DNA from: JAPHSX01 sp039714395 | Lineage (GTDB): Bacteria > Pseudomonadota > Gammaproteobacteria > Thiohalomonadales > Thiohalomonadaceae | Length of the DNA: 64,000 bases | Assembly (NCBI GenBank): GCA_039714395.1 | Contig: JBDLJH010000010.1 | Location: 60,042 to 124,041 of the forward strand | Reading direction: 5' to 3' | In this document: positions 9,410 to 17,062 of the stretch, in pieces | Position numbering within the stretch: the stretch's first letter is position 1 | Layout: each line of letters begins with the position of its first letter | Position numbers and translations under genes: made by a program | The notes under the pieces: generated by a model | The model's input: only the letters and a program-made list of their open reading frames with translations | Databases searched by the model: none | Told to the model about the DNA's origin: nothing

Positions 9410-10723
9410 ATGGGTAAGAACGTTGTCGTAATCGGAACCCAATGGGGTGATGAGGGAAAGGGCAAGGTCGTTGACCTGCTTACTGAACAGGCCGATGCGG
9501 TAGTTCGTTTTCAGGGTGGCCACAATGCGGGACATACACTCGTAATTGATGGTAAGACGACCGTACTTCATCTGATTCCATCGGGTGTATTGCGTGAAGG
9601 CGTCATGTGTATGATCGGTAATGGGGTGGTTCTCTCACCGGATGCGCTGCTCGAAGAGTTAGATATGCTCGAAAAGGCGGGTATTAATGCCCGTGACCGC
9701 ATCATGATCAGCGAGGCAACTACCCTGATTCTGCCTTACCACATTGCACTGGACCAGGCGCGTGAGATTGCTCGCGGCAAGAAGGCCATCGGTACCACCG
9801 GTCGTGGTATCGGTCCCGCTTACGAAGACAAGATTTCCCGTCGTGGCCTCAAGGTTGGCGATATGATGGACTCCGAGCGTTTTGCATCACGCCTTAAAGA
9901 GGTGCTCGAATATCACAACTTTGCTCTTAAAAATCTATTTAAAGCCGAAGAGCTCGATTATCAACAGCTGCTCGACGAAGGGCTCAAGCAGGCCGAGATC
10001 ATCCGTCCTATGGTGGGTGATGTAACTGGTCGCCTGCATGCCATGCGTGAAAATGACCAGAACATTATGTTTGAAGGGGCACAGGGTACCCTGCTCGATA
10101 TCGATCACGGCACCTATCCTTATGTCACCTCATCTAGCCCCACTGCGGGCGGTGCATCGACCGGTACTGGTGTTGGTCCCAAAGATCTAGACTACATCAT
10201 GGGTATCACCAAGGCCTACACCACCCGTGTTGGTGGCGGTCCATTCCCGACCGAACTCTATGATGGTGACAAATTTAAAGATCCGATGGGTAAGCACATG
10301 GCCGAAGTGGGCCATGAGATTGGCGCCTCAACGGGTCGTCCACGTCGTTGTGGCTGGTTCGATGCAGTCTCCATGCGTCGCTCGGCACAGATTAACTCAT
10401 TGACCGGAATTACCCTGACCAAACTCGATGTGCTCGATGGTCTTGAGACCCTGAAGATCGCCACCGGCTACAAGGCCAACGGCAAGTGCCTCGACACCCC
10501 ACCCATCGGTGCCGATGCCTACGAAGAGTGCGAGCCGGAGTACATTGAGGTGCCCGGTTGGTCAGGAACCACCGTGGGTGTTCGTAGTTATGATGAGCTG
10601 CCCGATAATGCCAAGGCCTATATCAAGAAGATTGAAGAGGTGGTTGGGGTGCCGGTGGATATTATTTCTACTGGGCCAGATCGGGCGGATACGATTGTTA
10701 TGCGGGATCCTTATCTGGTTTGA
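9410..10723 (+). CDS. purA: Adenylosuccinate synthetase
   Basis: PurA makes adenylosuccinate from IMP and aspartate using GTP, the first committed step to AMP. GTQWGDEGKGKVVD at the N-terminus is the GTP-binding glycine loop with the catalytic Asp. GGHNAGHT holds the catalytic His and IMP contacts. QGTLLDIDHGTYPYVTSS and GVRSYDELP are also diagnostic, and the NKxD-like guanine motif is TKLDVLDG. The length of 437 residues is standard. The 118-nt upstream region is T-rich and has no clear PurR operator. A strong terminator follows 20 nt after the stop. Confidence 0.98.
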   Translation: MGKNVVVIGTQWGDEGKGKVVDLLTEQADAVVRFQGGHNAGHTLVIDGKTTVLHLIPSGVLREGVMCMIGNGVVLSPDALLEELDMLEKAGINARDRIMISEATTLILPYHIALDQAREIARGKKAIGTTGRGIGPAYEDKISRRGLKVGDMMDSERFASRLKEVLEYHNFALKNLFKAEELDYQQLLDEGLKQAEIIRPMVGDVTGRLHAMRENDQNIMFEGAQGTLLDIDHGTYPYVTSSSPTAGGASTGTGVGPKDLDYIMGITKAYTTRVGGGPFPTELYDGDKFKDPMGKHMAEVGHEIGASTGRPRRCGWFDAVSMRRSAQINSLTGITLTKLDVLDGLETLKIATGYKANGKCLDTPPIGADAYEECEPEYIEVPGWSGTTVGVRSYDELPDNAKAYIKKIEEVVGVPVDIISTGPDRADTIVMRDPYLV

Positions 10724-10743
10724 GTTAACTCAAACTGGTAATG

Positions 10744-10773
10744 AAAAAGGGCCTCCTCGGAGGCCCTTTTTTT
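10744..10773 (+). terminator. Intrinsic terminator after purA
   Basis: AGGGCCTCC pairs perfectly with GGAGGCCCT around a two-base turn, followed by a run of seven T. A-rich bases precede the stem. Confidence 0.92.
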
Positions 10774-10774
10774 G

Positions 10775-11056
10775 TGCATGGAGGTTGTAGGCTGGGAAGC
10801 TATGCTCAGCAAGAGGAGAGAATAAAGTGACGGGTGTCCTAGCTTTATCATCATATTTGAGAGAGTGGTTACACAGAATTATTTACGGGATTGGGTGATT
10901 GTGAAAAACGTGGTACGTCCCCTATTACGTTTCTATTACGTTTGAAACTTCGTCCTTCTCCATGTAGGCAACCGCTGCAAACTTGACCTGCCGGGGAGTG
11001 GAAGAGTTCGTAGTCTTGGTGACGGTTGAAGCTGTAAGGCTTTAAGGTTAGGAAAA
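10775..11056. other. Non-coding stretch between purA and the cytochrome c gene
   Basis: No plausible gene is visible on either strand. The part from about 10870 to 10955 contains an ACACAGAATTATTTACGGG block and ACGTGGTACGTCCCC, followed by a repeated TATTACGTTT (10921-10947). Such strings resemble debris of REP/IS200-type elements in other gammaproteobacteria, but the resemblance is from memory and not verified. Confidence 0.35.
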
Positions 11057-11096
11057 CAAAAAGCCCATCTACGAGTAGGTGGGCTTTGGTTTTGAG
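11057..11096 (-). terminator. Bidirectional terminator between purA region and cytochrome c gene
   Basis: AAAGCCCATCT pairs with AGGTGGGCTTT with one G-U wobble around a six-base loop. On the minus strand it is followed by TTTTTGTTTT and would terminate the cytochrome c gene. On the plus strand it is followed by TTTGGTTTT. Confidence 0.75.
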
Positions 11097-11142
11097 TCGA
11101 TAAACCCTCTTCCCTTTCAGGAATCTTGGTTCCCTTTATGTA

Positions 11143-11562
11143 TTACTTGTCCTGGAGCTTATGAATATGGTCGATCAGGCCAAGTACCCGTGCATTAATG
11201 GCATCTTCAGCATAGTACTCACCAAAAAATGGCCCGTGGTCTTTAACTGATTCTGCGGTGTATTGGTCACCCCAAATTGGCATCTCACGAGAACCATGTT
11301 TTTTTACAGCTGTCCTTCCATCTATAATTTTATAGACGCGGTCGTAGGGAAATACGCCACCATTATTTTTACTCAGTACTCTCAGTGAAGGAGCTCCTCC
11401 TTTCAGAAACTCGGCAAACTCTCCACCACCCTTGCCATCTACACCATGGCAGGTGGCACAACTCGACTTATATTCTGCTTCTCCCATAGATTCTGCAAAA
11501 GCAGTTCCTGTTACTCCAACCAGAAGCGATACTGCAGCAGAAAATGTGATTAACCGGTTCAT
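11143..11562 (-). CDS. Periplasmic monohaem c-type cytochrome
   Basis: A 139-residue exported class I cytochrome c. The signal peptide (MNRLITFSAAVSLLVGVTGTAFA, cleavage before ES) is followed by one haem-binding CATCH at residues 35-39. The likely axial methionine is in SREMPIWG (about residue 94). It is therefore a single-domain electron carrier of the periplasm. The partner oxidase or reductase cannot be told from the neighbours, as the gene stands alone between terminators. A perfect FNR-type box lies about 105 nt upstream, so oxygen-responsive expression is likely. No catalytic domain is fused to it. Confidence 0.85.
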   Translation of the reverse strand: MNRLITFSAAVSLLVGVTGTAFAESMGEAEYKSSCATCHGVDGKGGGEFAEFLKGGAPSLRVLSKNNGGVFPYDRVYKIIDGRTAVKKHGSREMPIWGDQYTAESVKDHGPFFGEYYAEDAINARVLGLIDHIHKLQDK

Positions 11563-11765
11563 AATATGTCTCTCCGCGGTGGTTTAAGTACTTATAATAA
11601 CTACAGCTTAGGTGGTTACACACAGATTTCCAGAATGAAACTATTCTTCCATCAAGCTGTTTGATTTAGATCAAGTTCCAAAAATAGAGGGGGTTTGTTG
11701 CCAGGTGTTCGTTAATGGTGGTCAGAGAAAAAACTCCGAACTATCGATTACGGTTGTTTTAAGTG
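11563..11765 (-). promoter_or_regulatory. Upstream region of the cytochrome c gene
   Basis: The 200 bases upstream of the cytochrome gene hold the FNR-type box described separately and a candidate -10 (CATTCT) at the spacing expected for a class II FNR promoter. No open frame with coding character is visible here. Confidence 0.45.
11661..11674 (-). promoter_or_regulatory. FNR/Anr-type binding box
   Basis: TTGATTTAGATCAA is a perfect match to the FNR/Anr consensus TTGAT-N4-ATCAA. On the minus strand its centre is about 29 nt upstream of a CATTCT -10-like hexamer, which fits a class II activator position near -41.5. The target would be the cytochrome c gene that starts at 11562. Confidence 0.75.
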
Positions 11766-11910
11766 CCCCTTCTGCATTACCGAGCATCGTAGCGAGTTGG
11801 GACAGCTTTAGTTGACCCGTAGGGTGAAATCCATGGACGGACTTCACAAAAAGTGACCTGCGGCGGGGCAGTCCCCCCCGCATCCGATCAATCCGTCGCG
11901 ATAGCGACAC
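11766..11910. repeat. Dispersed intergenic repeat, copy A
   Basis: This segment shares several blocks, in the same order and orientation, with copy B at 14134-14374. Shared blocks include CCCCTTCT-CAT-ACCGAGCAT, AGCGA-TT, AAGTGACCTGC, GCGGGGCAG and TCGCGATAGCGA. Copy A lacks about 95 bases in the middle. The two copies flank the iron permease gene as direct repeats. Confidence 0.6.
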
Positions 11911-11917
11911 AAAACCA

Positions 11918-11945
11918 GATTGCTTCACTATCGTTCGCAATGACA
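11918..11945. repeat. Short palindromic repeat unit
   Basis: ATTGC and GCAAT arms enclose TTCACTATCGTTC, followed by GACA. This resembles the short GATTGCTTC...GCAATGACA palindromes that are scattered between genes in many bacteria. Only one copy is seen in this window. Confidence 0.4.
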
Positions 11946-11951
11946 ATGCAT

Positions 11952-11978
11952 AAAAAAGGGCCTCAACAGAGGCCCTTT
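11952..11978 (-). terminator. Intrinsic terminator of the FTR1 gene
   Basis: On the minus strand AAAGGGCCTC pairs with GAGGCCCTTT around a four-base loop and is followed by TTTTTT. It lies just after the stop of the iron permease gene. Confidence 0.85.
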
Positions 11979-11999
11979 CCAATCAAGCGTGACAACGAC

Positions 12000-13871
12000 T
12001 CACGCAACAGTACGACGCCTCCCCCACAACAACCAGGCAGTCAACGCCACCATCACCCCTTGAACAAGCAACCCCTGCAAACTATCAGCAAACCCAATCG
12101 AGCTAATCAAGGGTACATGCAGCGGGTCATAAGGCAGATTCCCCGCTTCCTGCAGGGCGGCGATACCCTTGCCGGCGAAGACTATGGCAAGCAGGAACAG
12201 GAATGCACCTGTGACGGCGAAGAACTGACGCAACGGCAGACGGGTGCTGTACTTTAAGATAAACCAGCCGAGCACCAGTAGTGCGGCGGCGGCGCTGAGC
12301 ATACCGGCGATCATCATGGTGTGGCCGGTGGCATCACTTTGCACCCAGATGGCCTGATAGAAGAGGATGGTCTCGAACATCTCGCGGTAGACACTGATGA
12401 AGGCAAGGCCGGCCATCGACCACAGGGTACTGCCTTTAAGAGCCTTATCCACGCTACCTTCGATAAACCGTTGCCACTGTTTGGCGTTGGTCTTACTGTG
12501 CATCCAGAAGCCGACGTAGAACAGGATGCCAGCGGCGGCGAGGGCGGCTATGCCTTCAGTGATTTCACGCATCGCCCCGCTGATGGTCAACAGGCTGGTT
12601 GATACCCACCAGGTGGCGCCACCGGCGACGATGGCAGCGATCCAGCCGGCGTGCAGGTAGGGCAGCGCATCGCGACGGCCGGTCTTGATGAGGAAGGCGA
12701 ACAGGGCGGCGAGTACCAGAATGGCCTCCAGTCCCTCACGCAGCAGGATCACCAGGGCACTGCTAAAGGCACCACCGCTGGAGAGCCCCCGATGCTCCAT
12801 CGTTTGTTGCGCCTCAAGCAGCATCGCATCGATTTGCTGCTGGTGAGCGCTGACTTCGGTGAACGGTGCTTCATTGCGCAGTAAATTACGAAAGGCGGTC
12901 ATCTCCTTTTCAATCGCTTTAGTCAGTTCTGGTGCCTTGATGCTTAGGCCTGATTCCATCACCTCGAATCCATCCAGATAGGCACTAACGGCCAGCTGTT
13001 GTGCCTCTTTAACCGCCCCCTGACTGTAGCGGGTGACACTTTGCTTCATCAGTTCGCGACCCAGTGCCAGTGGACTGGTGCTGTTGGCAAACAGGTGGTC
13101 GGGATCACTGCGTAGCGCAGCCATGGTGCTGGCACCCGCCTTACCATAGAGTTCGCGTGCTTCACCGGGTGTGGTGGTGGTGACCTGCTGCAGACTGGTG
13201 AAGGGGCTGATGCTGGAGGCCTTCTCGTTATTTGCGGCAACAGGGGTAGCGAGGCTGCCGACGTAAAAGGCGAGTGACCAGCGCTCGTGATCACTGAGCT
13301 GGCCGAAGGGACGCATCGCGGTCTCACTGACACCTAGGGTGATGGTGTTGTAGAGCCCGAACAGGCTGCGCTGGGCGTGGCGTTCGGTATCAAGAAAGTC
13401 GGTGGGGGCGGGATCCATTCCCATGGCGGCGGTACCATCGCCCATGCCGGTGGCACCGTGGCAGGCCATGCAGTTGGCACTGTAGAGCTGTTGCGCCAGG
13501 CTGAGATCGGGTTTTTGTGCGGGTACGGCAACGATCTCGTAACTATTCATAATGCGCCCACGCATCGCACCGGTCATGGCGGCGATATCGGCCGGGGGGC
13601 GCCTGGTCTCAATTGCTACCTTGAGTGCCGCGGCCTCCTGCTGTAGCGGTGCTTTGACCTCATGCCAGGGCAGTGTGTTAACGGTGTTGTTAATCGCCCC
13701 GGCGAACTCGATCATTTCATCATATTCGCCCGCATTGATTACCTTGCCATCTTTAACCGCTTCGGCGTAGTCGACACCGACATAATCGAGTAGCTGTAGC
13801 AATTGTTGGGTATCCCCTGCAAAGGCCGCAGGGGCGATGAGCAGGCAGAGCGTCAGGAGTAGCTGTTTCAT
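12000..13871 (-). CDS. Cytochrome c / FTR1-family iron permease fusion
   Basis: A 623-residue inner-membrane protein that probably takes up iron across the cytoplasmic membrane, with a periplasmic haem domain for redox handling of Fe. The signal peptide is MKQLLLTLCLLIAPAAFA. A cytochrome c domain with CMACH at residues 134-138 follows. A helical region leads to the seven-segment FTR1 permease. The two REXXE iron-binding motifs are present: REGLE (about 378-382) and REMFE (about 496-500). The start is the ATG at 13871 with AGAGG eight nt upstream; the longer frame to 13943 runs through the Fur-like box. It is monocistronic, with its own terminator, and is bracketed by repeats. Fe(II) versus Fe(III) is not settled by sequence. 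Confidence 0.9.
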   Translation of the reverse strand: MKQLLLTLCLLIAPAAFAGDTQQLLQLLDYVGVDYAEAVKDGKVINAGEYDEMIEFAGAINNTVNTLPWHEVKAPLQQEAAALKVAIETRRPPADIAAMTGAMRGRIMNSYEIVAVPAQKPDLSLAQQLYSANCMACHGATGMGDGTAAMGMDPAPTDFLDTERHAQRSLFGLYNTITLGVSETAMRPFGQLSDHERWSLAFYVGSLATPVAANNEKASSISPFTSLQQVTTTTPGEARELYGKAGASTMAALRSDPDHLFANSTSPLALGRELMKQSVTRYSQGAVKEAQQLAVSAYLDGFEVMESGLSIKAPELTKAIEKEMTAFRNLLRNEAPFTEVSAHQQQIDAMLLEAQQTMEHRGLSSGGAFSSALVILLREGLEAILVLAALFAFLIKTGRRDALPYLHAGWIAAIVAGGATWWVSTSLLTISGAMREITEGIAALAAAGILFYVGFWMHSKTNAKQWQRFIEGSVDKALKGSTLWSMAGLAFISVYREMFETILFYQAIWVQSDATGHTMMIAGMLSAAAALLVLGWFILKYSTRLPLRQFFAVTGAFLFLLAIVFAGKGIAALQEAGNLPYDPLHVPLISSIGFADSLQGLLVQGVMVALTAWLLWGRRRTVA

Positions 13872-13901
13872 GAGGGAGACCTCTAAATAAATAACTAGAT
13901 G

Positions 13902-13920
13902 TAAATAATAATAATTATCA
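13902..13920 (-). promoter_or_regulatory. Candidate Fur box
   Basis: On the minus strand, starting inside this span, GATAATTATTATTATTTAC agrees with the 19-bp Fur consensus GATAATGATAATCATTATC at about 14 positions. It lies about 30-50 nt upstream of the FTR1 start, where Fur would block transcription. It is flanked by two direct copies of TAGATGTAA (13896-13904 and 13923-13931). Confidence 0.6.
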
Positions 13921-14001
13921 CTTAGATGTAAGTCAAGAGGCAAAGTAATACAGGCACGCGTCTTTTTTAGGGCGTGGGGTGGAATATATTACTGTGCAAA
14001 T

Positions 14002-14050
14002 GAAAAAGCCCCGCTCAAAGAGTGGAGCTTTGATGTTTGGTGATGAGGAG
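14002..14050. repeat. Direct repeat 1: terminator hairpin plus decayed tRNA-Leu 3' end
   Basis: This 49-base unit is about 86% identical to 14396-14443. It holds the hairpin-forming AAAAGCCCCGCTCAAAGAG segment and then TGGTGATGAGGAG, which differs at two of 13 positions from the 3' end of the tRNA-Leu gene. Confidence 0.65.
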
Positions 14051-14133
14051 GGGGCATGAAGTGTGCCCGAGATCTTCGAGATATTTAAGGTTAGGTAAAA
14101 ACTCCCATGTTATCAGCTGAGATTGTTTACCCT

Positions 14134-14374
14134 CCCCTTCTACATCACCGAGCATTGCAGCGATTTCAGGGTTAAGAGAGCGGCTGTTTGAGGGAGGCAT
14201 AGTAATGCCGAGTGAGTTCCGCGAACGCCTGAAATCGTGATAAGCACAGGGTACCCGAAGGGTGGTGTAGTGGGGCGGCCTTCTCTTTCGTTAGTTTCTC
14301 TTAGCCGCGTAAGAGAAAGTGACCTGCGTGCGGGGCAGCTCCCTGCATCTAATTCATCATCGCGATAGCGATAC
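14134..14374. repeat. Dispersed intergenic repeat, copy B
   Basis: This is the longer partner of copy A (11766-11910). It contains an inverted motif TTCTCTT...AAGAGAA (14281-14317) and ends in TCGCGATAGCGA. No open frame in it has coding character. It sits between two direct repeats derived from tRNA-Leu sequence. Confidence 0.6.
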
Positions 14375-14395
14375 TCATAAATACCGGCCAGAAAA

Positions 14396-14453
14396 GAAAA
14401 AGCCCCGCTCAAAGAGCAGGGCTTTTATGTTTGGTGCCGAGGAGAAGACTCGA
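14396..14453 (-). pseudogene. tRNA-Leu 3'-end remnant with its own terminator
   Basis: Bases 14432-14453 are identical over 22 nt to the 3' end of the intact tRNA-Leu gene (14584-14605), CCA included. The rest of the tRNA is absent: the identity stops abruptly and a GC-rich hairpin (CCGCCCCTTGGGCGG) follows. On the minus strand the remnant runs straight into a terminator (AAAGCCCTGCTC / GAGCGGGGCTTT with a T-run). It is either a decayed tandem tRNA copy or an attachment-site duplicate. Confidence 0.75.
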
Positions 14454-14538
14454 CCGCCCCTTGGGCGGGACGCACTTTAGTGCGCCCGCAGGGGAGCCGG
14501 AGGCGAATCAGCTTTCACGAACGAGGAAGTGAGAGGCG

Positions 14539-14576
14539 AAAAAAAATCCGCAGTGGATGAACCACATGCGGATTTT
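14539..14576 (-). terminator. Intrinsic terminator of tRNA-Leu
   Basis: On the minus strand AAAATCCGCA pairs with TGCGGATTTT around an inner GTGG/CCAC pairing, followed by a run of eight T. It begins about eight bases after the tRNA 3' end. Confidence 0.88.
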
Positions 14577-14583
14577 CGAAGTA

Positions 14584-14670
14584 TGGTGCCGAGGAGAAGA
14601 CTCGAACTTCCACGGGGTTGCCCCCACTAGCACCTGAAGCTAGCGTGTCTACCAATTTCACCACCTCGGC
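14584..14670 (-). tRNA. tRNA-Leu (anticodon CAG)
   Basis: An 87-nt class II tRNA with encoded CCA. The acceptor stem is GCCGAGG/CCTCGGC. The anticodon stem-loop CTAGC-TTCAGGT-GCTAG places CAG at positions 34-36, decoding CTG. The long variable arm is TGGGGGCAACCCCG, as expected for leucine tRNAs. The T arm is GGAAG-TTCGAGT-CTTCT-type. It has its own promoter and terminator and is divergent from rnr. Confidence 0.97.
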
Positions 14671-14707
14671 AGAGGTCTCAAAGGGCTTGCGGCCGGAGAG
14701 GAGGCGA

Positions 14708-14736
14708 ACTTTACAGCGCCTTTTTACGGTTGTCAA
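14708..14736 (-). promoter_or_regulatory. Promoter of tRNA-Leu
   Basis: On the minus strand, TTGACA (14731-14736) and TAAAGT (14708-14713) are separated by exactly 17 nt. A GC-rich discriminator (TCGCCTCC) follows, as is usual for growth-rate-controlled stable RNA promoters. Confidence 0.85.
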
Positions 14737-14827
14737 CGCCGTGCATAAAGGGTTGCCGCATTTTTTTCTCTATTAAGTTAGAATAGCGCGCTTGATTACG
14801 CCCGACCGGGCTCAGGAACGAGATTAG

Positions 14828-17062
14828 ATGCCAAAGCAAGTAGCGAATAAAGACCCCCATAAGGCGCGTGAAGCGCAGAAATACGAAAACCCGATCCCCA
14901 GCCGTGAGTTCATCATTGAGCTGCTGGAGGAGGCCGGTAAGCCGATGTATCGCGATGATATTTCTGAGGCATTGGGGCTGGAGAGCGAGGAGCAGCTGGA
15001 GGCGATACGCCGCCGTCTGCGTGCGATGGAGCGTGATGGGCAGCTACTGTTTAACCGTCGTGGTGGCTATGGTCTGGTCAGCAAGATGGATCTGGTACGT
15101 GGCCGGGTTATCGGTCATGCCGACGAGTTTGGCTTTCTGGTGCCGGATGATGGCGGTGACGACCTGTTCCTTTCAGGGCGAGAGATGCACGCCTGCCTGC
15201 ACGGTGACCGGGTTGTCGCTCGGGTTTCCGGTACTGACCGCCGCGGTCGTCGCGAAGGTTCGATTGTCGAAATTCTTGAGCATGCCAATAAGCATGTGGC
15301 CGGAAGCTACTTTGTCGATCAGGGTGTCGGTTATGTGATCGCTGATAATAAGCGCATCAATCAGGACATTCTGGTGCCTGAGGGCCAGGAGATGGGGGCC
15401 GAGAACGGTCAGCTGGTAGTGGTCGAGATTACCGAGTACCCCTCCCAGCGCCGTCAGGCCACCGGTAAGATCACTGAGATCCTGGGCGACCATATGGCGC
15501 CGGGCCTGGAGATCGACATGGCGATTCGTGCCCATGATCTGCCGATGGAGTGGTCGCCGCTGGTCAATGAGATGGTAGCGAAGCTGCCTACCGAGGTACC
15601 GGAAGAGGCGAAAGAGGGGCGTATTGACCTGCGTGATATGCCACTGCTCACCATTGATGGTGAAGACTCAATGGACTTCGATGATGCGGTCTATTGTGAG
15701 CCCAGTGCTGATGGCTGGCGTCTGGTGGTGGCCATTGCCGATGTATCCCATTATGTTGATGCAGGGTCGGCGCTGGATGCCGAGGCGCGTGAGCGTGGTA
15801 ACTCGTGTTACTTCCCCGGTCGTGTGTTGCCGATGCTGCCGGAAGAGCTATCTAACGGCCTCTGCTCTATCAACCCCGATGTTGATCGCCTTTGCATGGT
15901 TGCTGACATGGATATCGACAGTACGGGCGAGTTACGGGATTACCGTTTCTACCCGGCGATAATGCGCTCACATGCACGTATGACCTATAACAAGGTTAAC
16001 GACATTGTAGTCGAGCGTGATGAGGTACTGTGTAGCGAGTACGCCGCAGTCCGTCCTCATCTGGATAATCTCTATACCCTGTTCAAGGTATTACTGGCAC
16101 GTCGTGAAGAGCGCGGTGCTATCGATTTTGATACCACTGAGACGCGTATCGTCTTCGGTGAAGACAAGAAAATTGATGAGATTGTACCGACTGTGCGCAA
16201 CGACGCCCACCGCCTGATCGAGGAGTGTATGCTGATGGCCAATGTGGCCACCGCTAAATTCCTCAGTGGTGCGAAGATCCCCGCGCTGTATCGTGACCAT
16301 GACCGTCCAAAGAGCGAGAAGTTGACCGCACTGCGCGAGTTTCTCTCTGAGCTTGGTCTTAACCTCAAGGGTGCCGATAAGCCCGAAGCGGGTGATTACG
16401 GTGAGCTGCTGGCGAGCATTAAGGAGCGCCCCGATGCCCACCTGATTCAAACCGTGATGCTGCGTAGCATGTCACGGGCGGTATATACCCCTGAGAACAA
16501 GGGGCACTTCGGCCTCGCCTTTGATGCCTATGCTCACTTCACTTCACCGATTCGTCGCTACCCCGACCTGTTGATTCACCGTGCGATTCGCCACGTGATC
16601 TCCGGCAAGCCGGTGGACGAGTTCCGTTACAGCACTGAAGATATGTTGCTGATGGGCGAGCACTGCTCGATGACCGAGCGCCGCGCCGACGAGGCAACCC
16701 GTAATGCAATGGACTGGCTGAAGTGCGAGTTCATGATGGATAAGGTGGGTGAGAAGTTCGAAGGGGTGATCTCCAGTGTTACGGGCTTTGGTATCTTCGT
16801 TGAACTGAAGGATATCTACGTTGAGGGCCTGGTTCACGTCTCCGCCTTTAAGAATGATTATTACCATTTTGATGCGGCACACCATCGCATGGTGGGTGAG
16901 CGTACTCATAAGATCTTCCGCCTCGGTGATCCTATTGAGGTACAGGTAGTTCGTGTCGATCTGGATGATAAGAAGATCGATTTCGATCTGATCCCGGATG
17001 AAACCGAGACCCCGGCGCAAGAGAAGCCGCGCAAGAAGAAGCGTCATTACAAGAAACGATGA
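14828..17062 (+). CDS. rnr: Ribonuclease R
   Basis: RNase R is a processive 3'-5' exoribonuclease that can degrade structured RNA and takes part in mRNA turnover, rRNA quality control and trans-translation. Domains in order: a winged-helix region (SREFIIELLEEAGKPMYRDDISEAL), two cold-shock/OB domains (residues ~85-240), and the RNB catalytic domain with IDGEDSMDFDDAVYCE holding the metal-binding aspartates. The FTSPIRRYPDLLIHRAI signature follows. An S1 domain (GEKFEGVISSVTGFGIFVEL) and a basic tail (PRKKKRHYKKR) complete it. The length of 744 residues is somewhat shorter than in E. coli. It overlaps rlmB by four bases (ATGA). Confidence 0.97.
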   Translation: MPKQVANKDPHKAREAQKYENPIPSREFIIELLEEAGKPMYRDDISEALGLESEEQLEAIRRRLRAMERDGQLLFNRRGGYGLVSKMDLVRGRVIGHADEFGFLVPDDGGDDLFLSGREMHACLHGDRVVARVSGTDRRGRREGSIVEILEHANKHVAGSYFVDQGVGYVIADNKRINQDILVPEGQEMGAENGQLVVVEITEYPSQRRQATGKITEILGDHMAPGLEIDMAIRAHDLPMEWSPLVNEMVAKLPTEVPEEAKEGRIDLRDMPLLTIDGEDSMDFDDAVYCEPSADGWRLVVAIADVSHYVDAGSALDAEARERGNSCYFPGRVLPMLPEELSNGLCSINPDVDRLCMVADMDIDSTGELRDYRFYPAIMRSHARMTYNKVNDIVVERDEVLCSEYAAVRPHLDNLYTLFKVLLARREERGAIDFDTTETRIVFGEDKKIDEIVPTVRNDAHRLIEECMLMANVATAKFLSGAKIPALYRDHDRPKSEKLTALREFLSELGLNLKGADKPEAGDYGELLASIKERPDAHLIQTVMLRSMSRAVYTPENKGHFGLAFDAYAHFTSPIRRYPDLLIHRAIRHVISGKPVDEFRYSTEDMLLMGEHCSMTERRADEATRNAMDWLKCEFMMDKVGEKFEGVISSVTGFGIFVELKDIYVEGLVHVSAFKNDYYHFDAAHHRMVGERTHKIFRLGDPIEVQVVRVDLDDKKIDFDLIPDETETPAQEKPRKKKRHYKKR

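Noticed and set aside
11722..11982. A minus-strand open frame of 86 codons upstream of the cytochrome c gene
   Set aside because: It runs through the dispersed repeat, the palindrome and the FTR1 terminator, with no start context and no family likeness.
13872..13943. N-terminal extension of the FTR1 protein by 24 codons
   Set aside because: The extension crosses the Fur-like box and precedes a good signal peptide that starts at the inner ATG.
14140..14412. A 90-codon minus-strand open frame in the tRNA-Leu region
   Set aside because: It lies wholly in repeat copy B and its flanking direct repeat; such frames arise in GC-rich repeats.
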